A DNA stretch of 64,000 nt from Bradysia coprophila (taxonomy: Eukaryota; Arthropoda; Insecta; Diptera; Sciaridae). Where the stretch lies: positions 5,580,001 to 5,644,000 of the forward strand of contig NW_023503555.1 of NCBI RefSeq assembly GCF_014529535.1, written 5' to 3'. The notes below the pieces were generated by a model that saw nothing but the letters and a program-made list of their open reading frames with translations, had not been told where the DNA came from and did no database searches. Position numbers and translations under genes: made by a program. Below, piece by piece: positions 45,062 through 56,582 of this stretch; the stretch's first letter is position 1, and every line of letters begins with the position of its first letter.

Positions 45062-45216
45062 CAGGGCTTACTTTAGAGAATTTTAATTCTGAAAATTCCG
45101 AAAATTCTGAAAAAGTTCTGAAAAATTCCAGAATTTCAGAATTTTTCGGAACTTTTTCGGAATTTTTTCAGAATGTTCGGATTTTTTGGAATTAAAATTC
45201 TCTAAAGTAAGCCCTG
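45062..45216. mobile_element. hAT-like palindromic MITE, CAGGGCTTA ends, exact 8-bp duplication
   Basis: The 155-bp element starts CAGGGCTTACTTTAGAGAAT and ends with its exact complement. Both flanks read CAATAACT, a perfect 8-bp target duplication. The CAGGG start is typical of hAT elements. The interior is a run of GAAAATTC-like words. Confidence 0.9.
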
Positions 45217-45544
45217 CAATAACTACTGCACCTTTATAATGACTTCTAATCACTTTTGCTTGAATAAGTAGACCAGCTGAAAAACAGCTGACGTCGAATG
45301 TATTTTGCGTTCACCCGGAAAAAAATATTAAAAATGCAGAGGCCCATCGAAGAAATCAGGTGCTGATACCTGTGCTGATGAGAGGAAATTTGTTTATAAT
45401 TCGAATCAATAGTAGAACTGAACATAAAATGCTCTTGCCTAAAAAATTACATTTTCGTATAATAGAACCACACCCGCCAAATATTCTGCTGTTTCATTCC
45501 ATTATACATTGTCTGAGATAATTGTTGTGGTAAAATGGGGGGAA

Positions 45545-45799
45545 ATGATGGAAGTGAGATGGTTGATTGTGACGTTTTTATTGTATTATTTCATTGGAAT
45601 GAACATTGTTGATGGGATGGAAAGTAGATTTTACCACCCACTGCTGTGTAAAGCATGTACTTTCCAAAGAATCAAAATAGAACAGCAAAGCCAAGAGATG
45701 AATTTATTTAAGAAAATTTTAATTTTTCTTCGCTGTTTTCACTTTCGAAAAAATATCAAAAAGAAAATATCGACTGAACCATTTTCCTCTAATCCGTAA
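45545..45799 (+). CDS. possible small secreted or membrane protein, 84 codons
   Basis: From ATG at 45545 the frame gives a hydrophobic N-terminus, VRWLIVTFLLYYFIGMNIV, that could be a signal peptide or anchor, followed by a basic tail with three Cys. No family is recognised, and there is no clear TATA box or partner exon. A chance frame is quite possible. Confidence 0.22.
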   Translation: MMEVRWLIVTFLLYYFIGMNIVDGMESRFYHPLLCKACTFQRIKIEQQSQEMNLFKKILIFLRCFHFRKNIKKKISTEPFSSNP

Positions 45800-46384
45800 C
45801 GGCAAAACAAAACAATCTTTACATAAATTGATATTTATTTTAAAGTTTTTAAGCGTTATCTATTGTTTATTTTGGATTTTGGATTCAGAAGACGGAAAAA
45901 AAAACGTTAAAATATAAACAAAATAAACGATTCGCGGCTCTCTTATTATAGACGCGCAGATAGATTGGTTTGAAAGCAGCACTCAAGCATTTTACGTTAT
46001 TTATGAACTAAAACTTAAGCGTCATAATTATTACGAAAATTTTCATTTTAAAATGTGGAAAATGTAGAGCACAACGAGGTATACACGCATATTATACAGA
46101 AATACAACGCAGGCATTGTGTATTTTTTGTTATAAAGTAAAGAAAAGAAAAGTGTTCCACCAGAGAGAGAGATAGAAACGAATGGTATATTTGTGTATAA
46201 TACCCGAAATTAAACTGTCTTGTAAAATGTTATTTAAATTCGGGGATTATTGGTATTTAAGCGGAGAGGCATAAATTTTCCAGTTCTTTTTTATGCCCGA
46301 AGATTCATAAAGAATTTTATTTTTGCGCTACGGAGTGGCCAGCCAACTAAATTTATAAAATTTGTGCAATCTATTCGATATAAA

Positions 46385-46450
46385 ATAATGCTTCCTCGTT
46401 GGCCGAGAGCCTGTGTGCATATAGGTCACTCATGTGGCCACGGTTTGAAA
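46385..46450 (+). repeat. tRNA-like sequence, likely SINE remnant
   Basis: It contains CGTTGGCCGAGAGCC, an A-box-like stretch, and GGTTTGAAACC, one base from a B box, about 45 bases apart. No proper cloverleaf forms. Confidence 0.4.
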
Positions 46451-46911
46451 CCTATGCTGTATCATAGCCAATTCCGATGTTTCTTCTATGACTTTAATTA
46501 TTGAGTCCTACGCGAATCCTAACTAGGGTAGTGTATGGTATCATTCATAACATACATAACACTTTGTCAGTGCTGTCAACACAATTGAATCCGCATTTAC
46601 TCCAAAAGTACTAACTCAACGAGGTTGAAATTAAGTTATATCATCCCTCCAATCGCGCCTCCAATAAACCTCTGTAGGGTAGACCATAATCCTAACGTCT
46701 GAACGTTGCGTTAATTATCTAATACCTCGATAGAAGATTAGAAATGATAACAGCACTGAAAAATAGTAACGCAATTTTTGAATGATGATCCCGAAGCCGT
46801 CACACATCATAGAAAATCCAAAAATTTTAGTGAAAAGACTGTCTTACTAGACAAGTTAAAAACCTGAAAACGTAATACTTCCACAAATCGCTCTTCAAAC
46901 GATTGAGATAA

Positions 46912-46976
46912 CTCAGTGGTTGCGTACTAGCCTTCCACCAAAATGATCCTGGTTCGATTCCCATGTCAGGAATTTT
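46912..46976 (+). repeat. tRNA-derived SINE head, 54 bp before the LINE fragment
   Basis: It has the A-box match TAACTCAGTGG and the perfect B box GGTTCGATTCC about 40 bases apart. The sequence between does not form a clean anticodon stem. It could drive RNA polymerase III transcription towards the LINE fragment at 47030. Confidence 0.55.
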
Positions 46977-47029
46977 TCTAGCGATTCTGTCACATTGGTA
47001 CCGTCATTCAAACTTCATAAATTGCGTAG

Positions 47030-47940
47030 TTGCAGTGTTTTGATGGCCGCAACGATACCATTTCACCGAAATTATTCACGGCGATTCTGCAGAGTATTTT
47101 TAGGAAGTTAAACTGGAGTAAAATGGGAATAAATGGAGAGTACCTGAGCAATCTCCGCTTCGCTGATGACATTGTACCGATAGCAGCGAATCTAGGTCAG
47201 GCTCAGCTTATGCTACAACAGTTAAGTGAAGAGGCAAGCAAAGTTGGCCTCAAGATGAACTTATCGAAAACAAAAGTCATGACCAACATCGGGGACGATA
47301 GAGAAATCAAAATTGGTGACACTGTCATTGAACGAGTCGACAGCTATGTATATCTAGGACATAAACTGAAGTTAGGTCTGGACAACCAGACTGCAGAAAT
47401 AAGACGTAGGATTGGTCTCGCATGGGCAGCGTTCGGAAAACTCAGACTAATTTTCAAAAGCAAAATGAACGATAGTCTGAAACGCAAAGTTTTCGACACT
47501 TGTGTCCTTCCAGTGCTCACTTATGGAGCGGAAACGTTAACTTTAACAAAAGCATCCGAAGATAAATTGAGAGTGACACAAAGAGCCATGGAACGGAGTA
47601 TGCTCGGAATAACACTCAGAGACAGAATGACGAATCAATGGATTCGACAACAAACCAGGGTCGTTGATGTCATGGAAAGAATAGCATCTCTGAAATGGAG
47701 CTGGGCGGGACATATTGCAAGAAGGACAGACGAACGTTGGACCAAAAAGATCATGAACTGGCGACCATATAAAAGACGAGCTATAGGTAGACCACCAGAG
47801 AGATGGACAAACGGAATTAAGAATATTGCAGGTACAAACTGGCAGCAAATGGCAATGGATCGTACGAAATGGAAAGAAGTTGGAGAGGCCTACATCCAGC
47901 AGTGGATAGAAACAGGCTGAAAAAGAAGAAGAAGAAGAAC
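47030..47940 (+). mobile_element. 5'-truncated RTE-like LINE, reverse transcriptase C-terminal part
   Basis: A 297-codon open frame without stops begins in the middle of a reverse transcriptase (DTISPKLFTAIL) and includes the catalytic LRFADDIV box near residue 46. It continues through the thumb (KTKVM, YVYLGHKL, VLTYGAETL) to the RTE-type tail: WSWAGHIARR, WRPYKRRAIGRPPERW and a final EAYIQQW. Endonuclease and most RT fingers are missing, so it cannot be active. The 3' end is an AAGAAGAAG run, as is usual for RTE elements. The intact frame suggests a recent insertion. Confidence 0.88.
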
Positions 47941-48371
47941 GATACAAACACTGAATTACTTGTAAGACAAGGCAAGGTGTCATGTTTGTCTTATGAAGGT
48001 TTGAAAGAACTTTCATATGTCCACATTTGTATGTGCTTATTGCTTTCTTAGCGTTGCGGTAGCTTTACTACAGACTGGCAACAAGTTTGTAAATTTTGTG
48101 TTGAGTAGAAATTTCATATCAACTATGATTCGCTAGACTTGTTCGTGAGCGAATTGTCACAGTGTTGTGAGCCATGTTCTGAAGAGAAATACTATTTTTG
48201 AACTGCATATTATAATGCAAAACGCCGAAAGACGTTTTCAACTTTCATTCGAATTGAAACTGTGATGGAATGTCTTGTTTATAGAAGAATGATGTTTAGA
48301 AACTAAGAAGAAATGTAATAGAGTTTTCCCAAATTTTAGTACATTCTGTCATAAAATTACTGCTGTCACTG

Positions 48372-48522
48372 CGCAGTTATTTCATGTGAACCAACTTCAC
48401 TGCTGTGACATTTCATAGGAATGAATCAATGTGAAGTTGTTTCACAAAAAAATAGTCCAGTAAGAATGAAGTACTATAAAAAAAATGTGGCGCCTCTACA
48501 GGCCAACCGACTAGGCGAATTA
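48372..48522. repeat. dispersed repeat, copy 2 (see 41796)
   Basis: It has the same ordered words as the copy at 41796-41930, including AACTTCACTGCTGTGACATT and CTACAGGCCAACCGACTA, with small indels. Confidence 0.65.
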
Positions 48523-48899
48523 GCTCGTATTGACCCAAATATGATGAAGTTTTGTGCATGTTGCCTACATTTAGGCGAGATATCAAACAATCACCTAACT
48601 TTCCTCAGAAAATTATTTGCATATTTCGAGGCGTGGTTCAAAAGTCACTTTTAGCCGGTGACCCAGACTGAACTTGAGGCTGTTATTGAGTCCTTTAAAG
48701 TCCTTTGAGTCCCGAGATGAGATATACACTAGGCTCTTGAACCGTGTACTTAAACAAAAAGGTCGTGGATCTAATTTTTTTCGTTCATGGTGTACTATGC
48801 ATAGATTTCAAACCGTGAATGCACCACCGGCTCTCGGTCTATCGGTGTGGAACAGCTTTCATAAATTACCCCAACAAATTTTTGCTTTGAATTTTACGA

Positions 48900-51200
48900 T
48901 GTTTCATTTCGTTTAACTAAATATTTAAATTAATTTAAAAAGAATGGGAATGCCATAAAATGAACCAAGAGTATAACTTTACACAAATTATATGACACTG
49001 GGTAATACACAAACCGCGATATCATCACCGAAACACGTAACATTTCATTTTCTTTTCTTTTTTCTTGCTCAAAGTTCAACAGCCAGCAATAATGTATATG
49101 AATTCAAAAAATAAAAAGAATCTGAACGTTATACCGAAACGAAATTCCCGAAATATTTCTGGTCATATAGACAAAAGTGAATTTTATTGATTTTTCCAAA
49201 TATTCTCTATCGAAAGGGGACACCATATGTTTCGGGCGAAATGTTATGGAAAATGGAAAGATTTTTCGTCGGTTTTAATTTTGGATAAGACACAAGTGTT
49301 TTAACAAAAAATGAATTTTCCTTTCTTCGCAAACATGTGACTATTTTTGAGCGACAGTTTGTTTAATGCATGTCTCGCTCTTAAGTACTAATCCGTTGCC
49401 AACATTTTCCGCAATGATTTTCATCTTTTCATCGTTCTACCTACTATATTTTCTTGCGAGATAAATGTATCTCTTACAACACTACATTTCACCAAGCAAT
49501 TAACGTATTGCAGCACACACCAAAAAAAAATCGTTGAGTTCCTCAATTTAATTATATTTATTCCACCACACTTTTTGTTGTCACTTGAACACACGTTGTA
49601 TATTTAATAAGTGCATGGCACTCATATCTCCATAATAATAATTCTTAATGGTATATTTTCGAATTTGAACAAACCGGTTCAAGAAATATTGTTATTTACT
49701 CCTCCCGACAAACACACCATGCAATAGCTATATTACACTGCTCACAGTCTCTGGTTAGAATAATGATTCTTGCGTCACTTCTTCAGTCCAACTGGAAACT
49801 GTGAGTATAATATACGGAAAATTCGAATTCTCTTATTTTTCTGATTACATTTATTTCTACGTATACACTTGGCTGTATCGATATGTATTTTGTACATTTG
49901 TGTACGGTTTCGTTGGAAAGGCCACGACGCTTCTCACAATAAAAGTGTTCTTTTTTTTCCTCCTCTCCCTCCTCCTTCTTCTTCCTCTTTTGTTTATATA
50001 TTATGTGCTCTTAATGTACAAAAATATGCAACAGAACTGATGTCACTACTTTTTCTTTCCACATGCTATAACCAACAACAAAACATTTTTGTCCAATCTT
50101 TCGTTGTGTGTTAAAGACGTGGATATGCTGGTATATTTGTGATGTGTTGATGAAACCGCACTGGCACTATGAGCATTTCAGGAATAAAAGATCATCGCTT
50201 GAGTGGCTAGCAGTGTCGAGAAGTTAATCAATTCATAAATGAAAAAAAAAGTTTTTGGAAAAAAGGGGAACCCGATTTTTGTTTGTATGTGAAATTTAGA
50301 GGAAAGAAGAATAAATTTCGTTCGTTTCGTTTTTCATCGGTATCGGTATGCGGCGTTGAACCAAGTGGTTTGGATGTTGGATGATATCTTTATTAAGGAA
50401 GGAGTGAAGACAAGTAAAAATTTCAGGAATTCTTCTAGACTTTTCAAGAATTTCGGAAATTTTGGACAATTTTTAAGACTTTCTTAAAAATTAGAATTCC
50501 TAAAATTGAATTTTGAGCTTTTTTCAGAATTTTCATGAATTTCAAGAATCAATTTCACGAAAATAAGCCCTGATTTATTGTTTGAAACGAGATTAAATGA
50601 GGACCACCGACCACCAATTATTATTTTTTCCATATTATTAAAAAGTGATGGACAAGAACTTCTTCACACGGCCGGTAAAGTCGCGGTGAGTTCTGACTTA
50701 TATTGGGATTAATTCTAAGAAGTTTAGTAAATGAATTATCAACCTGGAACATCTGGTTCAGCAACTGTTACCATAATAACAAATAGAAAAATCACGATTT
50801 GAAATGGGAAGTTTCGGAATGGTGATATTGGTAAAGGTTAATATGTCCTATCAAACACTGAAAGTAGATTTTTTATAAGTTGTCCCAAATGCACAATTTT
50901 TGAAAACCACTTTTTTGGTACCCTCGGTGAACTTTGAGAACTACTTACACATTTCCAGTATACTGTCTTTCTAACAGAAATTTATTAATTGTTTAGCCCT
51001 ACACTAGCTTTGCAACGATACCGAATAAGCCATACATGGGCATGACTCATGACACGTACCTTTTTGTAATAGTTTTATATCAAGGTCGCTCTACGACGAA
51101 ATTTACAAACGAATATTAACACTGTCAAAGTTATGTTTCAATCAGATTATGTTAATTCGAGTCCGAAGTACTCAGCATGTAACAAACGGGAAGAATTTTA
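48900..51200. other. AT-rich intergenic DNA, no gene seen
   Basis: A pyrimidine-rich tract CCTCCTTCTTCTTCCTC occurs near 49970. A half hairpin ending AAATAAGCCCTG near 50575 resembles the CAGGGCTTA element. I see no coding exon with family resemblance. Confidence 0.35.
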
Positions 51201-51216
51201 CCAGTTATTGTCGGGT

Positions 51217-51320
51217 CTATTACTTCCATCGATCAAAGTATGTATCTTTAATCAATTGATTTCAAATCTTGTACTTCAATTTTTTTAACATGCATTTTAC
51301 TATATAAAGGATCATATTAC
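51217..51320. repeat. MITE-related fragment (ATCTGTTA family)
   Basis: It starts TCTATTACTTCCATCGATC like the long copy at 40672 and has the inner AAATCTTGTACTTCAATTT. The right end is missing. Confidence 0.5.
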
Positions 51321-52295
51321 CTAGAGTTTCAGGAAAAGCTGGATTTGTACGGAGTCAATGTTTCAAATTTCAATTTATACTAGCAAATGATTAGCCTAAA
51401 GCTAACCGGCTCAAGTAATTTAGATTTCGTACGACATTTCTCACATTCGCATCGCTGCAAATAACTCTGATGCCATAGTCAAATAGCAGTCTCTTAAGTG
51501 TTAATTGATAAAATAAATTTTGTTAATTGTCCACCCAACACCGAACTCCAAACATAAATAATAATTACATTGTCAAAATAAACTAAAAACCATTAAATAA
51601 ACTAAAAATAAAAAGGAAAATGAGTTTTAAACGGTGAGGCACGATTTTCCAGTTCATAAGATGAATACGAAATGTTTGTAATGCGTCCCAACAACCTCTC
51701 TCCGCCCTCCAAACATCGAGAATTCGTCATCGAAGTCGTCATCCTACCTTAACAACGATATCAATGTGGCCGGTCCAACTAACTGTAAGATTCACGTTTT
51801 CCCTCCGGAACTTTCTAAGATTTCACTTACATTGAAATTATCATTTCCGTACTCGGAGCTATTAGGCTAAGTATGTATGTATGCTGTTTGTAGCTTATAG
51901 AAGTGAAAGGAGTGAAGCATATGCCTATAGATTGATAGAATAATAGATTGAGATTGAGATGATGAGTTTGCAAGAAAAAAATGCCCGTAAGTCTCTCTGT
52001 CTGCTAAGAACATTACTTGAGAAAATGTTGATTTGAATAATAAGATATTTATCGCCTTCGAGCGTTATAAACAAACTTTAAGTTCACTTTTGCTGAGTTT
52101 TAAACATACCGTTAATTCAATACCAGCCACAAATTTAATCAAAATTTGTGGTACGATCAGTGATCGATGGTGAAGACATTAATTTTTACCAATGAAAATG
52201 GAATACATAAACAAATATTCTTAATTTTGTGCATATTTCTCTCTACGTAAGGCGTTAGGTGTCTTTTGTAGTCATCGAGTACAGTCACCAGTGTT

Positions 52296-52438
52296 ATCAA
52301 ATCTTTTACATCTTTTGATAGGCGTATTTTTTTGCAGAAAGTTTAATGGAAATTCTCTATCAGTTTTCAAACATATGTTAGACCACTACCACATCTTCGA
52401 CCCGATTTCTAACTTTTGTCTTCCCTGTCAATAACAGC
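52296..52438. repeat. MITE with ATCTGTTA ends, worn copy
   Basis: It has AAATCTTTTACATCTTTTG on the left and GTCAATAACAGC on the right, with about 110 bp between. Confidence 0.5.
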
Positions 52439-52670
52439 TCTTTACAAAATACTCGATTACATTTGTTTTCAGAAATTCGATTTAACAATTATACGACTCT
52501 CGGTCAAATGTTGTTCGCACACAATGCTTTAAATAAACAAACATAAAATTTTGGGACCATGAAAATTGTAAGCAAAGCATATTTCATTGGCATCTACTTT
52601 CACAAGCAGTATTTTTAACATATTCGGCAGTAAATTTAATCTGATTTGTCAGGACAAAGCACTTTTGGTC

Positions 52671-52819
52671 TAAGGCTCGGAACGACCGAACCCGACCGTC
52701 AGACCGGAACCCGAACTTGATTTAACACGAACCTGAAAAATTATTTCGGGTTCAACCCGAACTTCACCCGAACTTGAATTTTCGATTTCGGGTGTAACCC
52801 GAACCCGTTCCGAGCCTTA
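52671..52819. repeat. palindromic element rich in AACCCGAAC words
   Basis: The ends TAAGGCTCGGAACG and CGTTCCGAGCCTTA are exact inverted copies. The interior is built of CCCGAAC and GTTCGGG words. It resembles the AACCGAA-rich hairpin at 1-203 in style but differs in sequence. Confidence 0.75.
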
Positions 52820-53689
52820 TTTTGCCTTATTTTTGTGCGTTGGTCAGGAAATTTTTTTTAACGGCAGAAAATTTAATGTTGTGGTCATATGTGGAAACTT
52901 TTTATTAGAACAAAAGAATTTCTATTGTTCTGAAAAAAGTTAAGTCAATTATGTAACTACGGCAGATAACATAACTTCACCAAAAGCTGTCGTAGGAAAT
53001 TTAAAAAAAATGCGGTGGTGTCCTAAACTGTTTTTTAAAGTTATTTTGTGTTATTTTCCTCGCGCTTTTTGCGCAACCTTTATTGCCTTGAAGGCTGCCT
53101 TACACGTATGAGACTCTGACGAAAAATACTGCAAAAATCAATGAAATTTACTGCTATAAATATTAGATGCCCATTTAATTTCACTGTAACATACATCTAA
53201 GCCACTTCAGTGGTGATAAAATTTCACATTGGTATATCAAGGCGCTCGCGTATTACTTTTATGTTTATTCTACCGAATTGCGTAAGATAAGGGTTTCGTT
53301 TTAATGTGTCGAGGAGAACCTTCGAGAACCAACATTCGCAAATTCACTGAATTGATTTGTCTTACATCAGCTCAGTGCACTTTAAGATTTTGGCACATCA
53401 ACATCATTTGGTAGTTTAATTTAGAAAAGTGGGAAACATGGGAAAAAAGAAGCGACAGTTTGTTATAGATGAAAATGGTTTCATCAACGTCTACGTAGAT
53501 GGTTCCTGCCTAATATTGGATACTTTTTCGAGAGCCTCCGGTTACGGGATATATTTTGGTCCCAAAAATACTTGGTGAACGTTTTAATTTGAGTGTTTCT
53601 CAGTGAATTTTAGTTTCGAGTGATTAAGTGTTTCTAAATGTTTTGTGCTGCTTATAAATAGGTTGAAATAGCCGAACAACTGACAATCT

Positions 53690-54440
53690 AGATTCTATAT
53701 TTAGTGTTTCTTTGCTAGTCGCAAACCTTGGGCCAACGCACTTCAAGCATGAAACTTGATCAGTACTCTATTTGGCAGCTGTCGACTATGATCACTTTTG
53801 CTTGAAGTGCGTTGCTTGAACATAAATTTCAGAATTTGTCTCGTCATTCAAGCCCTCGCCATGAAAAGTTGTATACGCATCTGTTCTGAATGGTTGATTT
53901 TATGCACTTTCTCTTATCGTCCTCACTTCGTTCAATTCGCGAAATTGTTTAAAATCTACCGTCCACAACAGATACGTAAATAACTATTTCATATGTGCTG
54001 TGTGATATTCTCCCTGAAGTAGGTCATGAGTAAATTGCACTTTCTTCACCGTGTGGAGAAAATATATCTTTTCATACCTAGGACCCGAAAAGTGCGACTT
54101 CTCACACGCTAAAAAAGACTTTTAGTCCTTGGTACGAAATGTACTATTTCTTACTTGAACTGTCACTTTGTTTATGTATAGTAATTAACGAACGTTATTA
54201 GAAAAAAAATCCTTCGAGTAAAGTATTCCTTTTCAAAAATGGTGTGGTGAATGGCTGTTTTCCTTTTGTGGAGAAATATTTATTTACGTAAATGTGGCGG
54301 ACGGTAGATTTTAGGCAATGTCGTTAGTTGTAGCCCGAACGAAGTGAGCGAAAAACAGCATATCACACCACGCACATATGAAACTCGAGCAAAATTGCTG
54401 CTCTCACTTCGCTCTGGCCACACCCATCGCTCTTATCAGA
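53690..54440. repeat. complex inverted-repeat element in the RNase H1 intron
   Basis: The stretches 53915-53985 and 54281-54355 are inverted to each other (for example TAAAATCTACCGTCC against GGACGGTAGATTTTA). TTCATATGTGCTGTGTGAT (53988) is mirrored at 54362-54382. The nesting order is not that of a simple hairpin, so two overlapping elements or a rearrangement are likely. A smaller hairpin near 53730-53818 is based on GCACTTCAAGC. Confidence 0.6.
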
Positions 54441-54639
54441 ATTTCCTAATTTCTATCATCGGTAAAGGATTAACTTTCGAAAAGGCTATTCGACCAGAGT
54501 GTGATTAGTCTTTTTTGACAAGACTGAAAAGCTATTTATTATGTTATTTTTAAAGCCAGCATTGACTTAAAACATGAAAATGTAACTGGTAATGTTTCGT
54601 ATTACGTTTTGACATATTGTAAAAGACAGCATCGTCCTT

Positions 54640-54800
54640 TACTACAAAAATTTTGTAAACGGAAGCATCTCTCCCTTCTAAGCACTGTGAAGAAGATAGA
54701 AACGCGTTTACAAATTGTTTCTTGAAGAGAGTGTTGCTTCCTTTAATAAAGCGTTTGCAGAGTAGAGTGTTACTTCCTTTCACAAAATGTCTGTAGAAGA
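54640..54800. repeat. short tandem repeat, unit about 55-60 bp
   Basis: About three units share a GCGTTTGCAGA- or GCGTTTACAAA-like word, then GAGTGTTGCTTCCTTT. It lies in the RNase H1 intron. Confidence 0.45.
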
Positions 54801-55041
54801 AGGTGATTATGTCAAAACATAATACATTAACGGTTACATTTTAATGATATAAGTCAATCATACGAAGTTTTTCACTGTTCGCACTTTGTGCCAGTAGTAC
54901 CTACCATTAACTTTTTCCCGTCGAGAAAAATTTGGGAATAAAATTTTAGGTCAGTGTGGGATTACTTCCGATTTGTCAGGTACGGTTAGGAATTAAAGAA
55001 CGTATTTTAATCCCGCGTGGATTTTTTCTCTGTACAAGCAC

Positions 55042-55178
55042 CGAATTTTGAAAACCGACACATTTTCTGTTCATGTGTTTTACTTGAGTTTCTGATTTCT
55101 CCATATAAAAATTCATGCAAAATTCAAAAAAAACCAATAAACCCCAAAACAGAAAATGTGTAGGTTTTCAAAATTCCG
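55042..55178. repeat. MITE with TTTGAAAACCGACACATTTTC ends, copy 2
   Basis: The left arm is ATTTTGAAAACCGACACATT, and the right arm reads AATGTGTAGGTTTTCAAAAT, one mismatch from the complement. It matches the copy at 8497-8642. Confidence 0.72.
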
Positions 55179-55227
55179 CGAGTGTAACAACTGTTCGAAA
55201 TAAATCCGACGGTAAGAACATAGTGGA

Positions 55228-55290
55228 TCAGTGTGATATTCTCAGCTGGTGTGCTGTAAAGGTCGCGGGTTGAAGTCTTATCAGGTACAA
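55228..55290 (+). repeat. weak tRNA-like sequence
   Basis: GGATCAGTGTGATATTCTC followed by GGTCGCGGGTTGAAGTC resembles a D arm and T arm. Neither box is perfect. Possibly a SINE remnant. Confidence 0.3.
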
Positions 55291-55888
55291 GAAACATTTT
55301 CTGCATAACATTCAAACACTTTTTATTTTAAATTTCAAAAAAAAAATTCAATAAAAAAATCCCTACACGTAATAGACGTCGACGACCACTCAAAAAGTTA
55401 ATTTTACCAGTCCGAAATGTACTAGATGTAATTCTCGAGCCTGAGGTATTATGTTTTAATTCCAAAAAAGATTCGCTCGCGTAATGTTAATTCCCTCGAG
55501 ATTAAAATCTTGGTCCATATTTCTATTCGTGTTCATTTTTTCAAATTAACTCTAATGATCACTCCTTTCTTCTTTCACTTAACACCAGCAAAGTGTACGG
55601 ACCATGTAAACGACAAGCCACAAACAATGTCGCGGAAATCCAAGGCGCCTACATTGCAGTTTACCTGGCCAAGCAATTAGGTGTCACCAAATTGTGCATT
55701 AACACGGACTCGCAAAATGTGTGCGATGCAGTCTCGTATTTGATTGACGAATGGAAGGAAAACGATTGGCTCAGTTTGTATACGGGTCAACGCATCGTCG
55801 ACCGTCCGTATTATGAGAAATTAAAGAAGGTTATCTGCGACAACCGCCAGATGACTATAAAGTTTAACCATGTCGATGGTCATTCGGG

Positions 55889-56008
55889 GGTTGCTAGGAA
55901 TCTCGCGCCGCGTCATTCACAATAATTCACATTTTGACACATTTTGTATAAGGAAAATGTCACTTTGTGAGTAATTGTGAATGACGCGGCGCGAGATTCC
56001 TCAACACC
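55889..56008. mobile_element. palindromic MITE copy 3, inserted in RNase H1 exon
   Basis: The 120-bp element begins GGTTGCTAGGAATCTCGCGC and ends with the complement of GGTGTTGAGGAATCTCGCGC. It is flanked by the exact 8-bp duplication CATTCGGG at 55881-55888 and 56009-56016. Removing the element and one duplicate restores the host frame. Confidence 0.93.
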
Positions 56009-56582
56009 CATTCGGGTAACCAGTATCACAATGAAGCAGATCGTTTGGCGAGGAAAGGCGCTGAAATGCATTGTAACTATGGGAAAGTAGCTGTACTCAA
56101 TGTTAACTAAACACAATGCCTTACTAAATATATCAACTAAAGACGAAGCAAATAAAGGAAAATTTTGTTTGTGAAGAGAATCGAAGTTTAATAAAAACGA
56201 TTCTTTAACGTATGATCCAATAGAATACATTATACTGTCTCATATTAGTCAATTCTCTTGCTGCTATATGGCTGACACCCCAACATTGAAACCCATTCCT
56301 GTAAATTGATTTCATTTTCTCTCTTCATTTCCCTTTAAAACTGATGAAAGTTCTTGAAAATTAGATATGACCTACGCTCAAGAAAACGTCGTATTCAACC
56401 AAAAATCAAGTTCTTATACATCTGCTCTTTGCAGGTTATATTAGCTGATAGTTTTGTACACAAATGGTGGCATAGTGTGTTGGATAGGATTCGGTGCCCT
56501 GAGTACGAAACGTGCATCCGTTGGTACGCAGATACCTGCTGCACCAATAACTGTCTTATTCACATAACTTTTTGACTACTTT

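Larger units (their letters stand above)
53438..56110 (+). pseudogene. RNase H1-like gene broken by a MITE in exon 2
   Basis: RNase H1 cuts RNA in RNA-DNA hybrids. Exon 1 (53438-53574) carries INVYVDGSC and GYGIYFGP; exon 2 (55589-56110, minus the insertion) carries KVYGP, NNVAEIQGA, INTDSQNV and HVDGHSG, then after the insertion NEADRLARKG. All four catalytic acids (D, E, D, D) are recognisable. Without the insertion the length is 176 residues, lacking the N-terminal hybrid-binding domain. A 120-bp MITE at 55889-56008, flanked by CATTCGGG twice, brings a stop at 55923-55925. The product would be 157 residues without the last catalytic Asp. Apart from the insertion no frameshift or stop is seen, so the break looks recent; it may be one allele or one paralogue. 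The 2-kb intron is full of repeats. Confidence 0.85.

Noticed and set aside
47543..48016. 157-codon frame on the minus strand
   Set aside because: It is the antisense shadow of the LINE reverse transcriptase frame.
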